Assembly (NCBI RefSeq): GCF_001467525.1 | Contig: NZ_LNXS01000049.1 | Location: 418 to 64,417 of the forward strand | Direction of reading: 5' to 3' | DNA from: Legionella anisa | GTDB taxonomy: Bacteria; Pseudomonadota; Gammaproteobacteria; Legionellales; Legionellaceae | Length of the DNA stretch: 64,000 nt | In this document: positions 1 through 7,860 of the stretch, piece by piece | Layout of the letters: the number at the start of each line of letters is the position of its first letter | How positions within the stretch are numbered: the stretch's first letter is position 1 | Notes under the pieces: generated by a model | Told to the model about the DNA's origin: nothing | Database searches by the model: none | The model's input: only the letters and a program-made list of their open reading frames with translations | Program-made: the position numbers and the translations under genes

Positions 1-73
1 GACAGTTTTTTTAGGCATAGCTGTAAATGTAGAATATGTATTTTCCTGTTTCGATTTTGTGAGGATCTCTCAG

Positions 74-129
74 GGCTTGTCCGCGGGATCCAGTAATTAT
101 AAGCGAGCATTGGATCCTGCAGACAAGTC
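74..129. repeat. Imperfect inverted repeat (hairpin)
   Basis: Two 19-base arms (74-92 and 111-129) flank an 18-base loop. Three arm mismatches are all of the G/T type, so a transcribed hairpin would keep pairing on one strand. It lies downstream of the leftward serine hydrolase gene and could end its transcript, but there is no clear T-run. Nothing else was seen in bases 1-197. Confidence 0.5.
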
Positions 130-197
130 TCAGGACCGAGGAAAAAGCGTAAATCTCTTAACTTAATGGCAGGCTTCTTCGCCGCAGCCGCACAGAA

Positions 198-1736
198 TTA
201 TACTTTTTCTTCTATTTCATATTTCTGAATTAATGCAGGATTTTCTGGTGATAAAGTAAAACTGACTTTAAGATTGGCTTTTTCTCCTTGGATAATAAAA
301 TATCCTCGTAATTGATTTTCTGGGATTACATCACCTACATGAAGGATTTTACCCGCTTTAGTGAAAAGATTTTGAGTTTTCTTTTGCAGTGAAGCAACCG
401 GTGAGTCAAGAAAAAAATTCAGTGCGAACAACCCGCTTGTTTTTGCATTCTTCCATTCAGGAAGTAATTTCATCAATGCTTTTTGTCGTTCATGCAAAAT
501 TTTTGAAGGGGGTAACTCTCTTGGTTTCAATTGAGCTTCTTTAATAAGTTTATTCACAGCTTGGACATTAATTACCTCCGCGGCAGCATAAGTCACATTT
601 GTTAATAGAACTACGCCCACCCCATACTCAGGCAACATGAGCCAATTACTACCAAAACCAGGAAGTCCACCACTATGTCCTACCGATATTTTTTCGTCAC
701 AATCTCTGGACCATCTTAAGCCATAACCGTAAGCACTCATTGTCGGACACTCTTTGCCATTTACTTTAGCCTTTGAATTCACAGCATAATATCGCCACGG
801 TTGATGCATTTCACGTAGGGAACTTCTTTTTATTGGACCTGTTTCCGCATCATCACGAGCAGGCCATGCATATTGATGTAATGCAACATAATGACTGAAT
901 GATTCAATGGAGGTAATCATCCCTCCCATAGAAGCATAACTTCCATCATGTAATAAGGGTTCTTCTTGCCAATCTCCATTTACCCATTGATAACCATGTG
1001 CTAATTGCTTCGCAGGAACTTGTGCAAATTCCCATGCGGCCTGTTTCATACCTAAAGGCTGCCAAATATGTGCAGCAATATATTCCTGATAGGAAACCCC
1101 TGATACTTTTTTAACAATCAATCCCAGAAGTGCAAACCCTAGATTACTGTATTCAAATGAGGTTCCAGAAGTATTGGATAAAGAAATTCCTTGTTTTATT
1201 AGGTCGATTAATTCTTCATCTGTCTTATTTAAATTTCTATCGCCCCATGGATTATCTTCAGGAAATCCCGCAGAATGGGTTAATAAATCACGAATCGTAA
1301 TCTCTGAAGCATCTTGGGTTAATTTCTGACTTTTTAGTTCAGGAATATAAAAAAAGGCTGGATCATCCAGTCTTAATTTACCCTCATCGCGAAGTTTTAA
1401 AACAGCCATAGCTGTGAAACTTTTAGTCATCGATGCGATGCGAAACATGGATTGAGTAGTAACCGGAGTTTTTTTTGCCACATCGGTGAAACCACCGCTT
1501 CCAGTATGCACCAGACGCCCATCTAAAATAATCCCATACGCATAACCAGGAACATGATTTTTTTCAGCATAGTTCTGGTACATTTTATCGATGGCTGGAA
1601 ACACTGGCTGAATTTTTGTAAGCCTGTGACTCTCAATAAAAACAGGAGGAAGATAGGAGGAATTATTTTGACTAATCGCCGCCAAAGGAATCATTGCTGT
1701 GAGAAAAAAAAATTTTTTTACGATGAAGCGACACAT
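198..1736 (-). CDS. Serine hydrolase, class C beta-lactamase/PBP-like family
   Basis: This is a beta-lactamase-fold serine hydrolase (512 aa), probably exported. The catalytic SxxK motif is visible as SMTK (Ser about residue 102), the second motif as Tyr-Ser-Asn (YSNLG, about 196-198), and the third as HSGG before the C-terminal domain. The N terminus has basic residues followed by a hydrophobic run ending AAIS-Q, which fits a signal peptide. I chose the internal ATG over an upstream in-frame GTG because AAGG lies about 8 bases before it. A C-terminal segment of about 100 residues after the hydrolase domain resembles the small beta domains of esterase/peptidase members. Family members include D-aminopeptidases, esterases and penicillin-binding proteins; the substrate cannot be told. 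It stands alone, divergent from the next gene. Confidence 0.85.
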   Translation of the reverse strand: MCRFIVKKFFFLTAMIPLAAISQNNSSYLPPVFIESHRLTKIQPVFPAIDKMYQNYAEKNHVPGYAYGIILDGRLVHTGSGGFTDVAKKTPVTTQSMFRIASMTKSFTAMAVLKLRDEGKLRLDDPAFFYIPELKSQKLTQDASEITIRDLLTHSAGFPEDNPWGDRNLNKTDEELIDLIKQGISLSNTSGTSFEYSNLGFALLGLIVKKVSGVSYQEYIAAHIWQPLGMKQAAWEFAQVPAKQLAHGYQWVNGDWQEEPLLHDGSYASMGGMITSIESFSHYVALHQYAWPARDDAETGPIKRSSLREMHQPWRYYAVNSKAKVNGKECPTMSAYGYGLRWSRDCDEKISVGHSGGLPGFGSNWLMLPEYGVGVVLLTNVTYAAAEVINVQAVNKLIKEAQLKPRELPPSKILHERQKALMKLLPEWKNAKTSGLFALNFFLDSPVASLQKKTQNLFTKAGKILHVGDVIPENQLRGYFIIQGEKANLKVSFTLSPENPALIQKYEIEEKV

Positions 1737-1855
1737 AAAGAGAACCTTAATAATCCGATATAAAAGCACAATGAAGTATATAATATTTATTGACTGAAAT
1801 TGACAGAAAATGAAAAATAGAATCCGGCCCTCTATTTTATATTGGAACTATTTGC

Positions 1856-2296
1856 ATGAAACTCGCAACATTATTAAGAATGATACGGTTTTGGCCGCCT
1901 TTCTGGGGCGCAGGAATCAGTGTAAAAAAATTTCATTCTGATGGTACTTATATTGTCGTCCAAATGAAGATGCGTTTTTGGAATAAAAATTATGTGGGGA
2001 CGCATTTTGGCGGTTCCATGTACTCTATGACTGATCCATTTTATATGTTGATGCTCATACATTCGTTAGGAAAGGGGTATATTGTCTGGGATAAATCCGC
2101 TTCCATTCGCTATAAAATCCCCGCTAAAGGTACCCTTTATGCACAATTTGAATTATCCCCAGAACACGTTGAAAGAATTCGACTCGAAGTCAATGAGGCA
2201 AAAAAAATTGACTCAGAATTTATTATCCCTATAACCGATGAAGAGGGAAAAATTGTTGCTGAAGTAAAAAAGATTCTTTCTATTATCAAAAAATAA
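1856..2296 (+). CDS. DUF4442 (hotdog-fold, thioesterase-like) protein
   Basis: A 146-aa protein of the DUF4442 type, a family with the hotdog fold of acyl-CoA thioesterases. The segment around residues 45-60 (HFGGSMYSMTDPFYMLML) is the typical core of this family, where the central helix usually carries the catalytic or substrate-contact residues. Length matches single-domain members. No signal peptide or membrane segment is visible, so it should be cytoplasmic. No neighbour suggests a pathway: the next gene starts 50 bases later on the same strand and is unrecognised. The thioesterase activity is inferred from fold only. Confidence 0.75.
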   Translation: MKLATLLRMIRFWPPFWGAGISVKKFHSDGTYIVVQMKMRFWNKNYVGTHFGGSMYSMTDPFYMLMLIHSLGKGYIVWDKSASIRYKIPAKGTLYAQFELSPEHVERIRLEVNEAKKIDSEFIIPITDEEGKIVAEVKKILSIIKK

Positions 2297-2346
2297 AAAC
2301 AGCAAAATCAGTAGTTTCTCTACACTTATTCTAAAGGGGAAATGTC

Positions 2347-3252
2347 ATGCCAATACAGCCTTTTTCAGAGGAAGAACAGGCTCTCATTCTGGATAACTTC
2401 AACAAAACCAAGAATGATAATAATAAAATTCCATCATCCCTTCGCAATTACAATTCAGGTTGGCCACTCTTACAAGTAAGCCTGTTCACCATTGCCAGTG
2501 ACACAACCGAACCAATAAAATATGAGCATGTTTTAGGTGGTGGAAATTGTCATTTTTTTCATATTGGCGCCTTTAATTTTGCAAGTCTCTTAACAAAAAT
2601 CCCTGGTAATATGGACATTATGACGTCATATCCCATAACCCCGAAAAGAGAGCTCGTCAAAGCAGATAATGTACTTTTATTTTTAAAATCGTTTAGTGTG
2701 CATCACAAAAAATTGGGCATTAAAATTTCCAGTAAAGCCAATGCGTATGGGAGAAACCTACTTGTTGAGCTTCCTGTAGACAATTCAGCAAAATTTCGCG
2801 ATGCATTGGCTGATAGTTTTTCATTTGCATTAAAAGAACATTTTTCAATCAAAGCAATTGGAGGATACAACGACTCTGGGTACACTGAAAAACAAATTAT
2901 GGAGGCAATTAATCCCGAAGTTGCTGTTTTTATCAACGGGCAAATCTTTATTGACTTAGGAATGCTCTTAGAGCAACACGTTAAAGATAAAGAGATTATT
3001 GAATTATTTAAGCTTCTATTTAAGGTTGAAGCATTTTTGGAACTAAAAAAGGAATATGCGCAATTCAAACCTGCTTCAATCAAAAGCAGTGGAGCCACTC
3101 CAAAAAATCCTGCGCCTCCCTTCGAACTCCGTGCCGCAAACCCCGCCGCTTTCTTCCAGAAAGGAAAAGAAACAATACTTCTTGATGAACTAACAATCGG
3201 GAGTAGTTCCGAGCTGCACGCTTCAAAACCAAACATCAACTCCCAAAAGTAA
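2347..3252 (+). CDS. Unrecognised protein, possible secreted effector
   Basis: I do not recognise this 301-aa protein. It has no signal peptide or membrane span. The middle (about 55-200) is mixed alpha/beta with a conserved-looking EHVLGGGNCHFFHIGAF stretch, in which a Gly-Gly-Gly-Asn-Cys-His run might be an active-site loop (for example of a Cys-His enzyme), but no family could be assigned. Residues 205-230 are helical and charged, and the last 65 residues are Pro/Ala/Ser-rich and probably disordered, as in many Legionella translocated proteins. A good ribosome site (AAGGGG) precedes the ATG. Its 3' end overlaps the end of the convergent dipZ-like gene by 17 bases. It may form a transcript with the DUF4442 gene 50 bases upstream. 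Confidence 0.6.
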   Translation: MPIQPFSEEEQALILDNFNKTKNDNNKIPSSLRNYNSGWPLLQVSLFTIASDTTEPIKYEHVLGGGNCHFFHIGAFNFASLLTKIPGNMDIMTSYPITPKRELVKADNVLLFLKSFSVHHKKLGIKISSKANAYGRNLLVELPVDNSAKFRDALADSFSFALKEHFSIKAIGGYNDSGYTEKQIMEAINPEVAVFINGQIFIDLGMLLEQHVKDKEIIELFKLLFKVEAFLELKKEYAQFKPASIKSSGATPKNPAPPFELRAANPAAFFQKGKETILLDELTIGSSSELHASKPNINSQK

Positions 3253-4879
3253 ACGTATATACTTTAACTCCAGGCTCACTCACTATAATCTGCAGGTAGC
3301 CACTGATAAATTTCTTTTCTGAAATCAACTCATAAATGGAATATTTATCAATTAGAATACTACGTTCCTGCAGTTTTTTACCTGATTGTTCATCAGTTAA
3401 AATTACTTTAACCTTAATGGGTTTAGCAATACTGTTTCCCATAACAGCATATACTTTGCGTGCATTAAAGTGTATTTTAATCGCCGCATTTGCTTCTTCT
3501 GCGACAATATTTTCCGCATTGATTTGCCATAATCCCTGCAAGCTCCAGGCATTAGCAGATAATTCATCGGAAAAATGGTAACGAGTGATTTTATCTTTTA
3601 TGAGTTCGGGACTGTAATAGGAATCGGCCTTCGCATATCCCAAATAAATTTCTGGTGTTTGTGCGATACTCACCGAAGCATCTTTTAACGATTTTAAAGT
3701 GCTTAAGTCTTTGATTTCTAATAAAAAGCGAATGTTATTCTCCATAACGTCATATTCCCCTTCACCAAAACGCTTATAAACCACATCGCCTTTTTTATTA
3801 ATTAAATAGTGAGCAGGCCAATAATGATTCTTATAGTTCCTCCAGGTAATAAACTGATTATCAAGTGCTACAGGATATAAAATTCCATATCGCTTCACCG
3901 CAGCTTTGACATTATCTAAATTTTTTTCAAAATCAAATTCAGGCGTATGAATACCAATAATAACAAGCCCTTTATCATGATAGCGCTTATACCAATCATT
4001 AAGATAAGGCAGGGTGCGCAAACAATTAATACATGAATAAGTCCAAAAATCGATTAAGACTACTTTTCCATGTAAATCAGTCAAGCGTAAAGGAGGTGAA
4101 TTAATCCAGGCATCGATACCTTGTATCGGTGGAGCTTGATAAGTAAACCATAAGCCATTAATAAGTGAATTTGACGTTTTAATCCCTGTTTGAGGATTTA
4201 CTGAAGAAGAAATCACTTCTCCTTCAAAGTAAACCATATAGATTACGCTTGCAATAATTACTCCCCCTAAAAATTTACGAAAAAGAGTGGCGCGTTTTTT
4301 AAAAAAGGAGAAGGTGTTTATTAACTTTTTTCCGTATAGGGAAATAATAAACATGGGAATTGCCGCACCCAGAGCAAACGCCATCAAAGTAAAAAAACTG
4401 ATTATTGTCGTTTGCTGTACCGCAGTCTGCACGATAATCGCCGCCAAAATAGGCCCAGCGCAAGGGGTCCAAATGATTGCAATAATTCCCCCCAAGAAAA
4501 GTCCATTCCAAAATCCTCCTTCTGGTTTATTGGCTGAAGAAAAAAAGGTACTTATTCGAGTAAATCCCTGAGTTATTTTGCCAAATTGCTCTGTTAAATA
4601 ATTCGAGATCATGATGGCCCCCAAAAGGAGTAAAATGACATAACCAATCTCGCGAACTAAATTAAAATCTACATCTAAGTAACGTACTAATTGATGGGAA
4701 AAGAACACCAATAAGGAAAAAAACAAAGTAAAACCGACAATAATCCCCATCGGTCGTTTTTTGGATCCAGTCAGTGACCCTGCTAGAAAAATAGGTAAGA
4801 TAGGCAAAATACAAGGAGAAATAATTAGAGCGAACCCTTCTATAAATCCCAATATAATATTAATAAAATTCGTTTCCAT
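3236..4879 (-). CDS. dipZ: DipZ-type protein: CcdA/DsbD membrane domain fused to thioredoxin-like domain
   Basis: This 547-aa inner-membrane protein should carry electrons from cytoplasmic thioredoxin to the periplasm. The N-terminal 220 residues are a CcdA/DsbD-beta domain with about six membrane segments and the paired cysteines Cys23 (SPCILPILP) and Cys140 (WTPCAGPIL). A periplasmic thioredoxin-like domain follows (about 245-385) with the active site WTYSCINCLRTLP (Cys283/Cys286). The last 140 residues match the C-terminal carbohydrate-binding-like domain of DipZ proteins. Length and domain order match the DipZ family, for which the mycobacterial protein is the structural reference. Its partners (cytochrome c maturation, methionine sulfoxide or other thiol clients) are not shown by neighbours. 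Confidence 0.88.
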   Translation of the reverse strand: METNFINIILGFIEGFALIISPCILPILPIFLAGSLTGSKKRPMGIIVGFTLFFSLLVFFSHQLVRYLDVDFNLVREIGYVILLLLGAIMISNYLTEQFGKITQGFTRISTFFSSANKPEGGFWNGLFLGGIIAIIWTPCAGPILAAIIVQTAVQQTTIISFFTLMAFALGAAIPMFIISLYGKKLINTFSFFKKRATLFRKFLGGVIIASVIYMVYFEGEVISSSVNPQTGIKTSNSLINGLWFTYQAPPIQGIDAWINSPPLRLTDLHGKVVLIDFWTYSCINCLRTLPYLNDWYKRYHDKGLVIIGIHTPEFDFEKNLDNVKAAVKRYGILYPVALDNQFITWRNYKNHYWPAHYLINKKGDVVYKRFGEGEYDVMENNIRFLLEIKDLSTLKSLKDASVSIAQTPEIYLGYAKADSYYSPELIKDKITRYHFSDELSANAWSLQGLWQINAENIVAEEANAAIKIHFNARKVYAVMGNSIAKPIKVKVILTDEQSGKKLQERSILIDKYSIYELISEKKFISGYLQIIVSEPGVKVYTFTFGS

Positions 4880-5012
4880 TTTATTTCCGGAAATCGCAAT
4901 TTCAACTTCGTTCGCTATTCGCTAGCTCACGCAATCATTGTTTTTGACGTAATCGATCAAGACTCATTTTTTGTCCTATTGCAAAAAATGAACTCCAAAC
5001 AATGGCTATGTT

Positions 5013-5477
5013 TTACAAACGCACATGAGCACCACTTTCTTGTAACCGTTTGGCAACAACCAACTGAATGTTGTCGCGCGCACGCGCAGGAAAATATTGA
5101 TAAACTGCCAAAAAGTCACTTGCGCTAATCGTCAGAAACTGGCAAGGAGTGATCGTGCTAATACGCGCCGTTCTGCGAATATTGCGTAAAATGGCAATTT
5201 CCCCAAACACATCACCGGCCCCCAAAGTATTAATGCGTTTCCACCCCATGGACTGAGTTTTTATAGAAACTTGCACAGTACCTCGAATAATAATATAAAG
5301 CTTGTCCCCTATTTCACCCTGTTCAATAACGATTTCTTCAGGTCTATAGTTTTCAATAACACACTTATCTGCAAGCATTTTTTGCTCAATGTGACCGATG
5401 CCTGTAAAAATAGTTGCATGAGAAAGTATGGGTATTAAATCTAATTGAGTTTGAGATAAATGATTACTCGGCTCCAT
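5013..5477 (-). CDS. Cyclic nucleotide-binding domain protein
   Basis: A 154-aa protein made almost only of a cNMP-binding (Crp-type) beta barrel, about residues 25-145. The phosphate-binding cassette is recognisable as GDVFGEIAILRNIRRTARI, with the Gly-Glu and the Arg of the usual FGExALL...RxAxV pattern. There is no helix-turn-helix after it, so it is not a classical transcription factor; such stand-alone domains act as regulatory partners or sensors. Legionella genomes carry several short cNMP-binding proteins. A strong AGGGAGAAAGG ribosome site lies just before the ATG. It follows the mdc operon on the same strand after a 72-base gap, so read-through is possible but a link to malonate metabolism is not shown. 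Confidence 0.8.
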   Translation of the reverse strand: MEPSNHLSQTQLDLIPILSHATIFTGIGHIEQKMLADKCVIENYRPEEIVIEQGEIGDKLYIIIRGTVQVSIKTQSMGWKRINTLGAGDVFGEIAILRNIRRTARISTITPCQFLTISASDFLAVYQYFPARARDNIQLVVAKRLQESGAHVRL

Positions 5478-5549
5478 ATCCTTTCTCCCTATTCAAAACG
5501 AATTACCTTATAAATGAAATATCTTACAATTATAGTATAGTTGTTTTTT

Positions 5550-6404
5550 CTAAAGTTTTTTAAGACCGGAGTAATCGCGTAATTGATCACAGAATAATTG
5601 ACCTAAAAAGAGTAAGACACTGATCAAATCTGCTACTCCTCCTGGACTAATCCCTGTTTCAGAAAAAAGTTGATGCAACTCCAGTGCCTTTTTTTGACGC
5701 GTGTGAACACATCGAATTGTTAATAATTCTGCTACCCTGTTTTTTGCATAATCCAGCGCTAGCTTACCTTTTCTATAAAGAATATTCGTATCATCCATAT
5801 GCAGTAAAAGCTCTGAGTACGCAAACAAACAGACGGTATCCAGTGAATGGGTCTCAATAAAAAGCGAAATAAAATCAGGAAGTAATTGGAAAATTAAATC
5901 ATACCCATGTATTGCCATTTGCTTGGCATCAACAACCTTATATCTTTGTCGTACTAAAGCACCATGGCTTTCAGGACTCCCAAGATGGTTCACCAAATGC
6001 CTTGGCCAGTCTTTCAATATTTGCCGACGAACATCCTCAGGAGTGAATTGCATTTTTTCCTGAGCCAGCCTTATTACAGAAACACAGACTAGACCCAAAG
6101 CAAAAATAGCACCGCGATGGGTATTTACTCCCTGGGTTTTTCCAAGCATGCGCTGTTCTGCATCAATAGCTACTTGTTTTAACTCTTCAAAAGAATCATT
6201 TACTAATCCTTTTTTTGTAATTTGATAAAAATAATGACGTAAGGTAAATAAACTACGATAAAATGTTTCACCATTCATGTCATGATGCGCGCCTGCATCG
6301 GTAAAGCTGACCAAACCTGGCTTTGGATATGCTTTGACTTCAAAATAAAGTGCTCTAACCGCCATTTTGGCAAGCGTTCTTTCACAGCAATGGATAGTAT
6401 TCAT
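5550..6404 (-). CDS. mdcB: Triphosphoribosyl-dephospho-CoA synthase (malonate decarboxylase)
   Basis: CitG/MdcB-family enzyme (284 aa) that makes 2'-(5''-triphosphoribosyl)-3'-dephospho-CoA from ATP and dephospho-CoA, the precursor of the malonate decarboxylase ACP prosthetic group. Family motifs are seen in order: EVKAYPKPGLVSFTDAGAHHDM near the N terminus, NTHRGAIFALG, GSPESHGALVRQRY, and SPGGVADLISVL near the C terminus. The open frame runs 42 codons further upstream, but the chosen ATG has a good GGAG site and gives the family's normal N terminus. It overlaps mdcG by 23 bases, which implies translational coupling, and is the last gene of the mdc operon. Confidence 0.9.
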   Translation of the reverse strand: MNTIHCCERTLAKMAVRALYFEVKAYPKPGLVSFTDAGAHHDMNGETFYRSLFTLRHYFYQITKKGLVNDSFEELKQVAIDAEQRMLGKTQGVNTHRGAIFALGLVCVSVIRLAQEKMQFTPEDVRRQILKDWPRHLVNHLGSPESHGALVRQRYKVVDAKQMAIHGYDLIFQLLPDFISLFIETHSLDTVCLFAYSELLLHMDDTNILYRKGKLALDYAKNRVAELLTIRCVHTRQKKALELHQLFSETGISPGGVADLISVLLFLGQLFCDQLRDYSGLKKL

Positions 6405-7032
6405 AAAGCTCCGTTCTTGATAATAACGTAACTTTGTCTTTACTCTTACACAACAGTTTTTTTGCAGATAAATCGAGTAATTCTTTGATCGGAATATCAC
6501 CAAAATCAGGGAAGCGAACTTCACCATCAATAGTTCGATTAAATTTTTTTGTTAAAACGCTCACTGATTCATATAAATCTGCCAAAGAGTGCCCGCAGTA
6601 ATTGATGAGCAAATCAAGATCCGAATCATGGTCAACGAAAGAGTACCCTGATAAATAGTGAAATAAAAATGAGCCGTATACAGCAATATCAGAAATTGGA
6701 TACAACTCAATAATACGATTTAATCCGTTTATCCCATAATTGCATGAAAAAAAATCCTGCATCTCGATGAGTTGAGGAAGTAACTTTTGATTTTGCACAC
6801 AGGATGGTGCGACCCGTAAACCAACCCGGTGCTTTTTATTAGCATACAAAAGTGTTAACCCCAGATTCATTGTTTCTTGATGCCCCCCTTGTTTGGCATA
6901 AATACAAGGCAAGCCTTTTGCAAGCCAGAGGGATACGTGTTCTTCAATCATTTTTTTATCTTCATGAATCGAAGCAACAGCAAAATCTGCATCAGGCTGA
7001 AGATAAATTAAATGATGTCTTTGTAAACTCAT
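6382..7032 (-). CDS. mdcG: Malonate decarboxylase holo-ACP synthase (phosphoribosyl-dephospho-CoA transferase)
   Basis: MdcG (216 aa) transfers the triphosphoribosyl-dephospho-CoA made by MdcB onto the serine of the ACP subunit. It has the nucleotidyltransferase-like signature: a Gly-Ser pair (residues 120-121) followed by DHDSDLDLL, with Asp138 and Asp140 as likely metal ligands. The N-terminal RHHLIYL matches the usual RHDLVWL start of the family. It overlaps mdcE by 4 bases and mdcB by 23 bases, so the three are coupled. Length fits the family (about 200-215 aa). Confidence 0.88.
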   Translation of the reverse strand: MSLQRHHLIYLQPDADFAVASIHEDKKMIEEHVSLWLAKGLPCIYAKQGGHQETMNLGLTLLYANKKHRVGLRVAPSCVQNQKLLPQLIEMQDFFSCNYGINGLNRIIELYPISDIAVYGSFLFHYLSGYSFVDHDSDLDLLINYCGHSLADLYESVSVLTKKFNRTIDGEVRFPDFGDIPIKELLDLSAKKLLCKSKDKVTLLSRTELYEYYPLL

Positions 7033-7736
7033 AAATGATTGGCTACTTTATTGATAATTGAGTATGCAAGCGTTCTACCCCCTCGCTTACTACCCAAGAG
7101 CGCGCGATCATCTTGAGTACTTTTCTTTTGGATTGCCCAATCGATTTTTTCAGCAATTTCAGATGGGCTTACAATCTCGTGTATTCCACCAAGCTCGTAA
7201 AAATTTTTTACGCCTGGTGCAAAAACGGGAAATGTCTTACTGAGTTCTTGAAGGGTACTTAATTCTATTTTGGTGACCTTTGCAATACCTTCCAGCCACA
7301 TCACAGCCAATGCGGCATCGGGTAAGGCTAAAATTGTATCTGCCATCAAGCCGTAGGCAATAAAAGCACCACCTAATGCTTGATTATACACCAGTGATAT
7401 CAAAGCATTTCCCTGTAGGCGTAAGCACTCCAAACATTCAAGTAAATGGCCAAAATATTGTTGCATCCCTAACCATTCATCACGCATTGTTAACCCTTGT
7501 CCAGCAACATCAACTAATAAAAGGACTGGTTCTTTTGATTGACGCTCAAGAATGTCGATTACATATTGTGCCATAATCAACGCTTGCTCCGCCCCTAAAA
7601 ATGTTGATTCCTTAACACCAAGAATATGTATCAATTGATTATTTAACATCGCTTGCCCAGATACAACGGATTGGTTCTCAGTCAATTTGACTTCCTGAGA
7701 AAAGATCTGTTTGAGAAGCTCTTTTATTGCAACCAT
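7029..7736 (-). CDS. mdcE: Malonate decarboxylase gamma subunit
   Basis: MdcE (235 aa) is one of the two carboxyltransferase-fold subunits that decarboxylate malonyl-S-ACP. A crotonase-like core is visible: LLLVDVAGQGLTMRDEW, then SLVYNQALGGAFIAYGLMADTILALPDAALAVM, where the Gly-Gly pair forms the oxyanion-type loop, followed by the gamma-specific region that includes FYELGGIHEIV. Family length is about 230-270 aa. A 124-base gap that contains a hairpin repeat separates it from the mdcC-mdcD fusion upstream, while it overlaps mdcG downstream by 4 bases. The hairpin may lower expression of the distal genes. Confidence 0.9.
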   Translation of the reverse strand: MVAIKELLKQIFSQEVKLTENQSVVSGQAMLNNQLIHILGVKESTFLGAEQALIMAQYVIDILERQSKEPVLLLVDVAGQGLTMRDEWLGMQQYFGHLLECLECLRLQGNALISLVYNQALGGAFIAYGLMADTILALPDAALAVMWLEGIAKVTKIELSTLQELSKTFPVFAPGVKNFYELGGIHEIVSPSEIAEKIDWAIQKKSTQDDRALLGSKRGGRTLAYSIINKVANHL

Positions 7737-7775
7737 TTTCTTATTCCTTTTGTATCATCGCCGACTCAATGCTTC

Positions 7776-7850
7776 GTAGCCTGGGTGCAGCGCAGTGGAA
7801 CCCGGGATCGGTATGATTACATTCCCGGGTTCCGCTGCGCTGCACCCAGG
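7776..7850. repeat. REP-like hairpin, family A, copy 1
   Basis: Inverted repeat with arms beginning GTAGCCTGGGTGCAGCGC and ending GCGCTGCACCCAGG, with CCCGGG at the stem top. Unlike most other copies in the window it lies inside an operon, between mdcCD and mdcE. As RNA it would form a long GC-rich stem. Confidence 0.85.
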
Positions 7851-7860
7851 TTCCAATGAA

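Noticed and set aside
2703..3239. 178-codon open frame on the minus strand inside the unknown protein gene
   Set aside because: Low-complexity Ser/Leu-rich translation, opposite strand of a frame with better composition and a good ribosome site.
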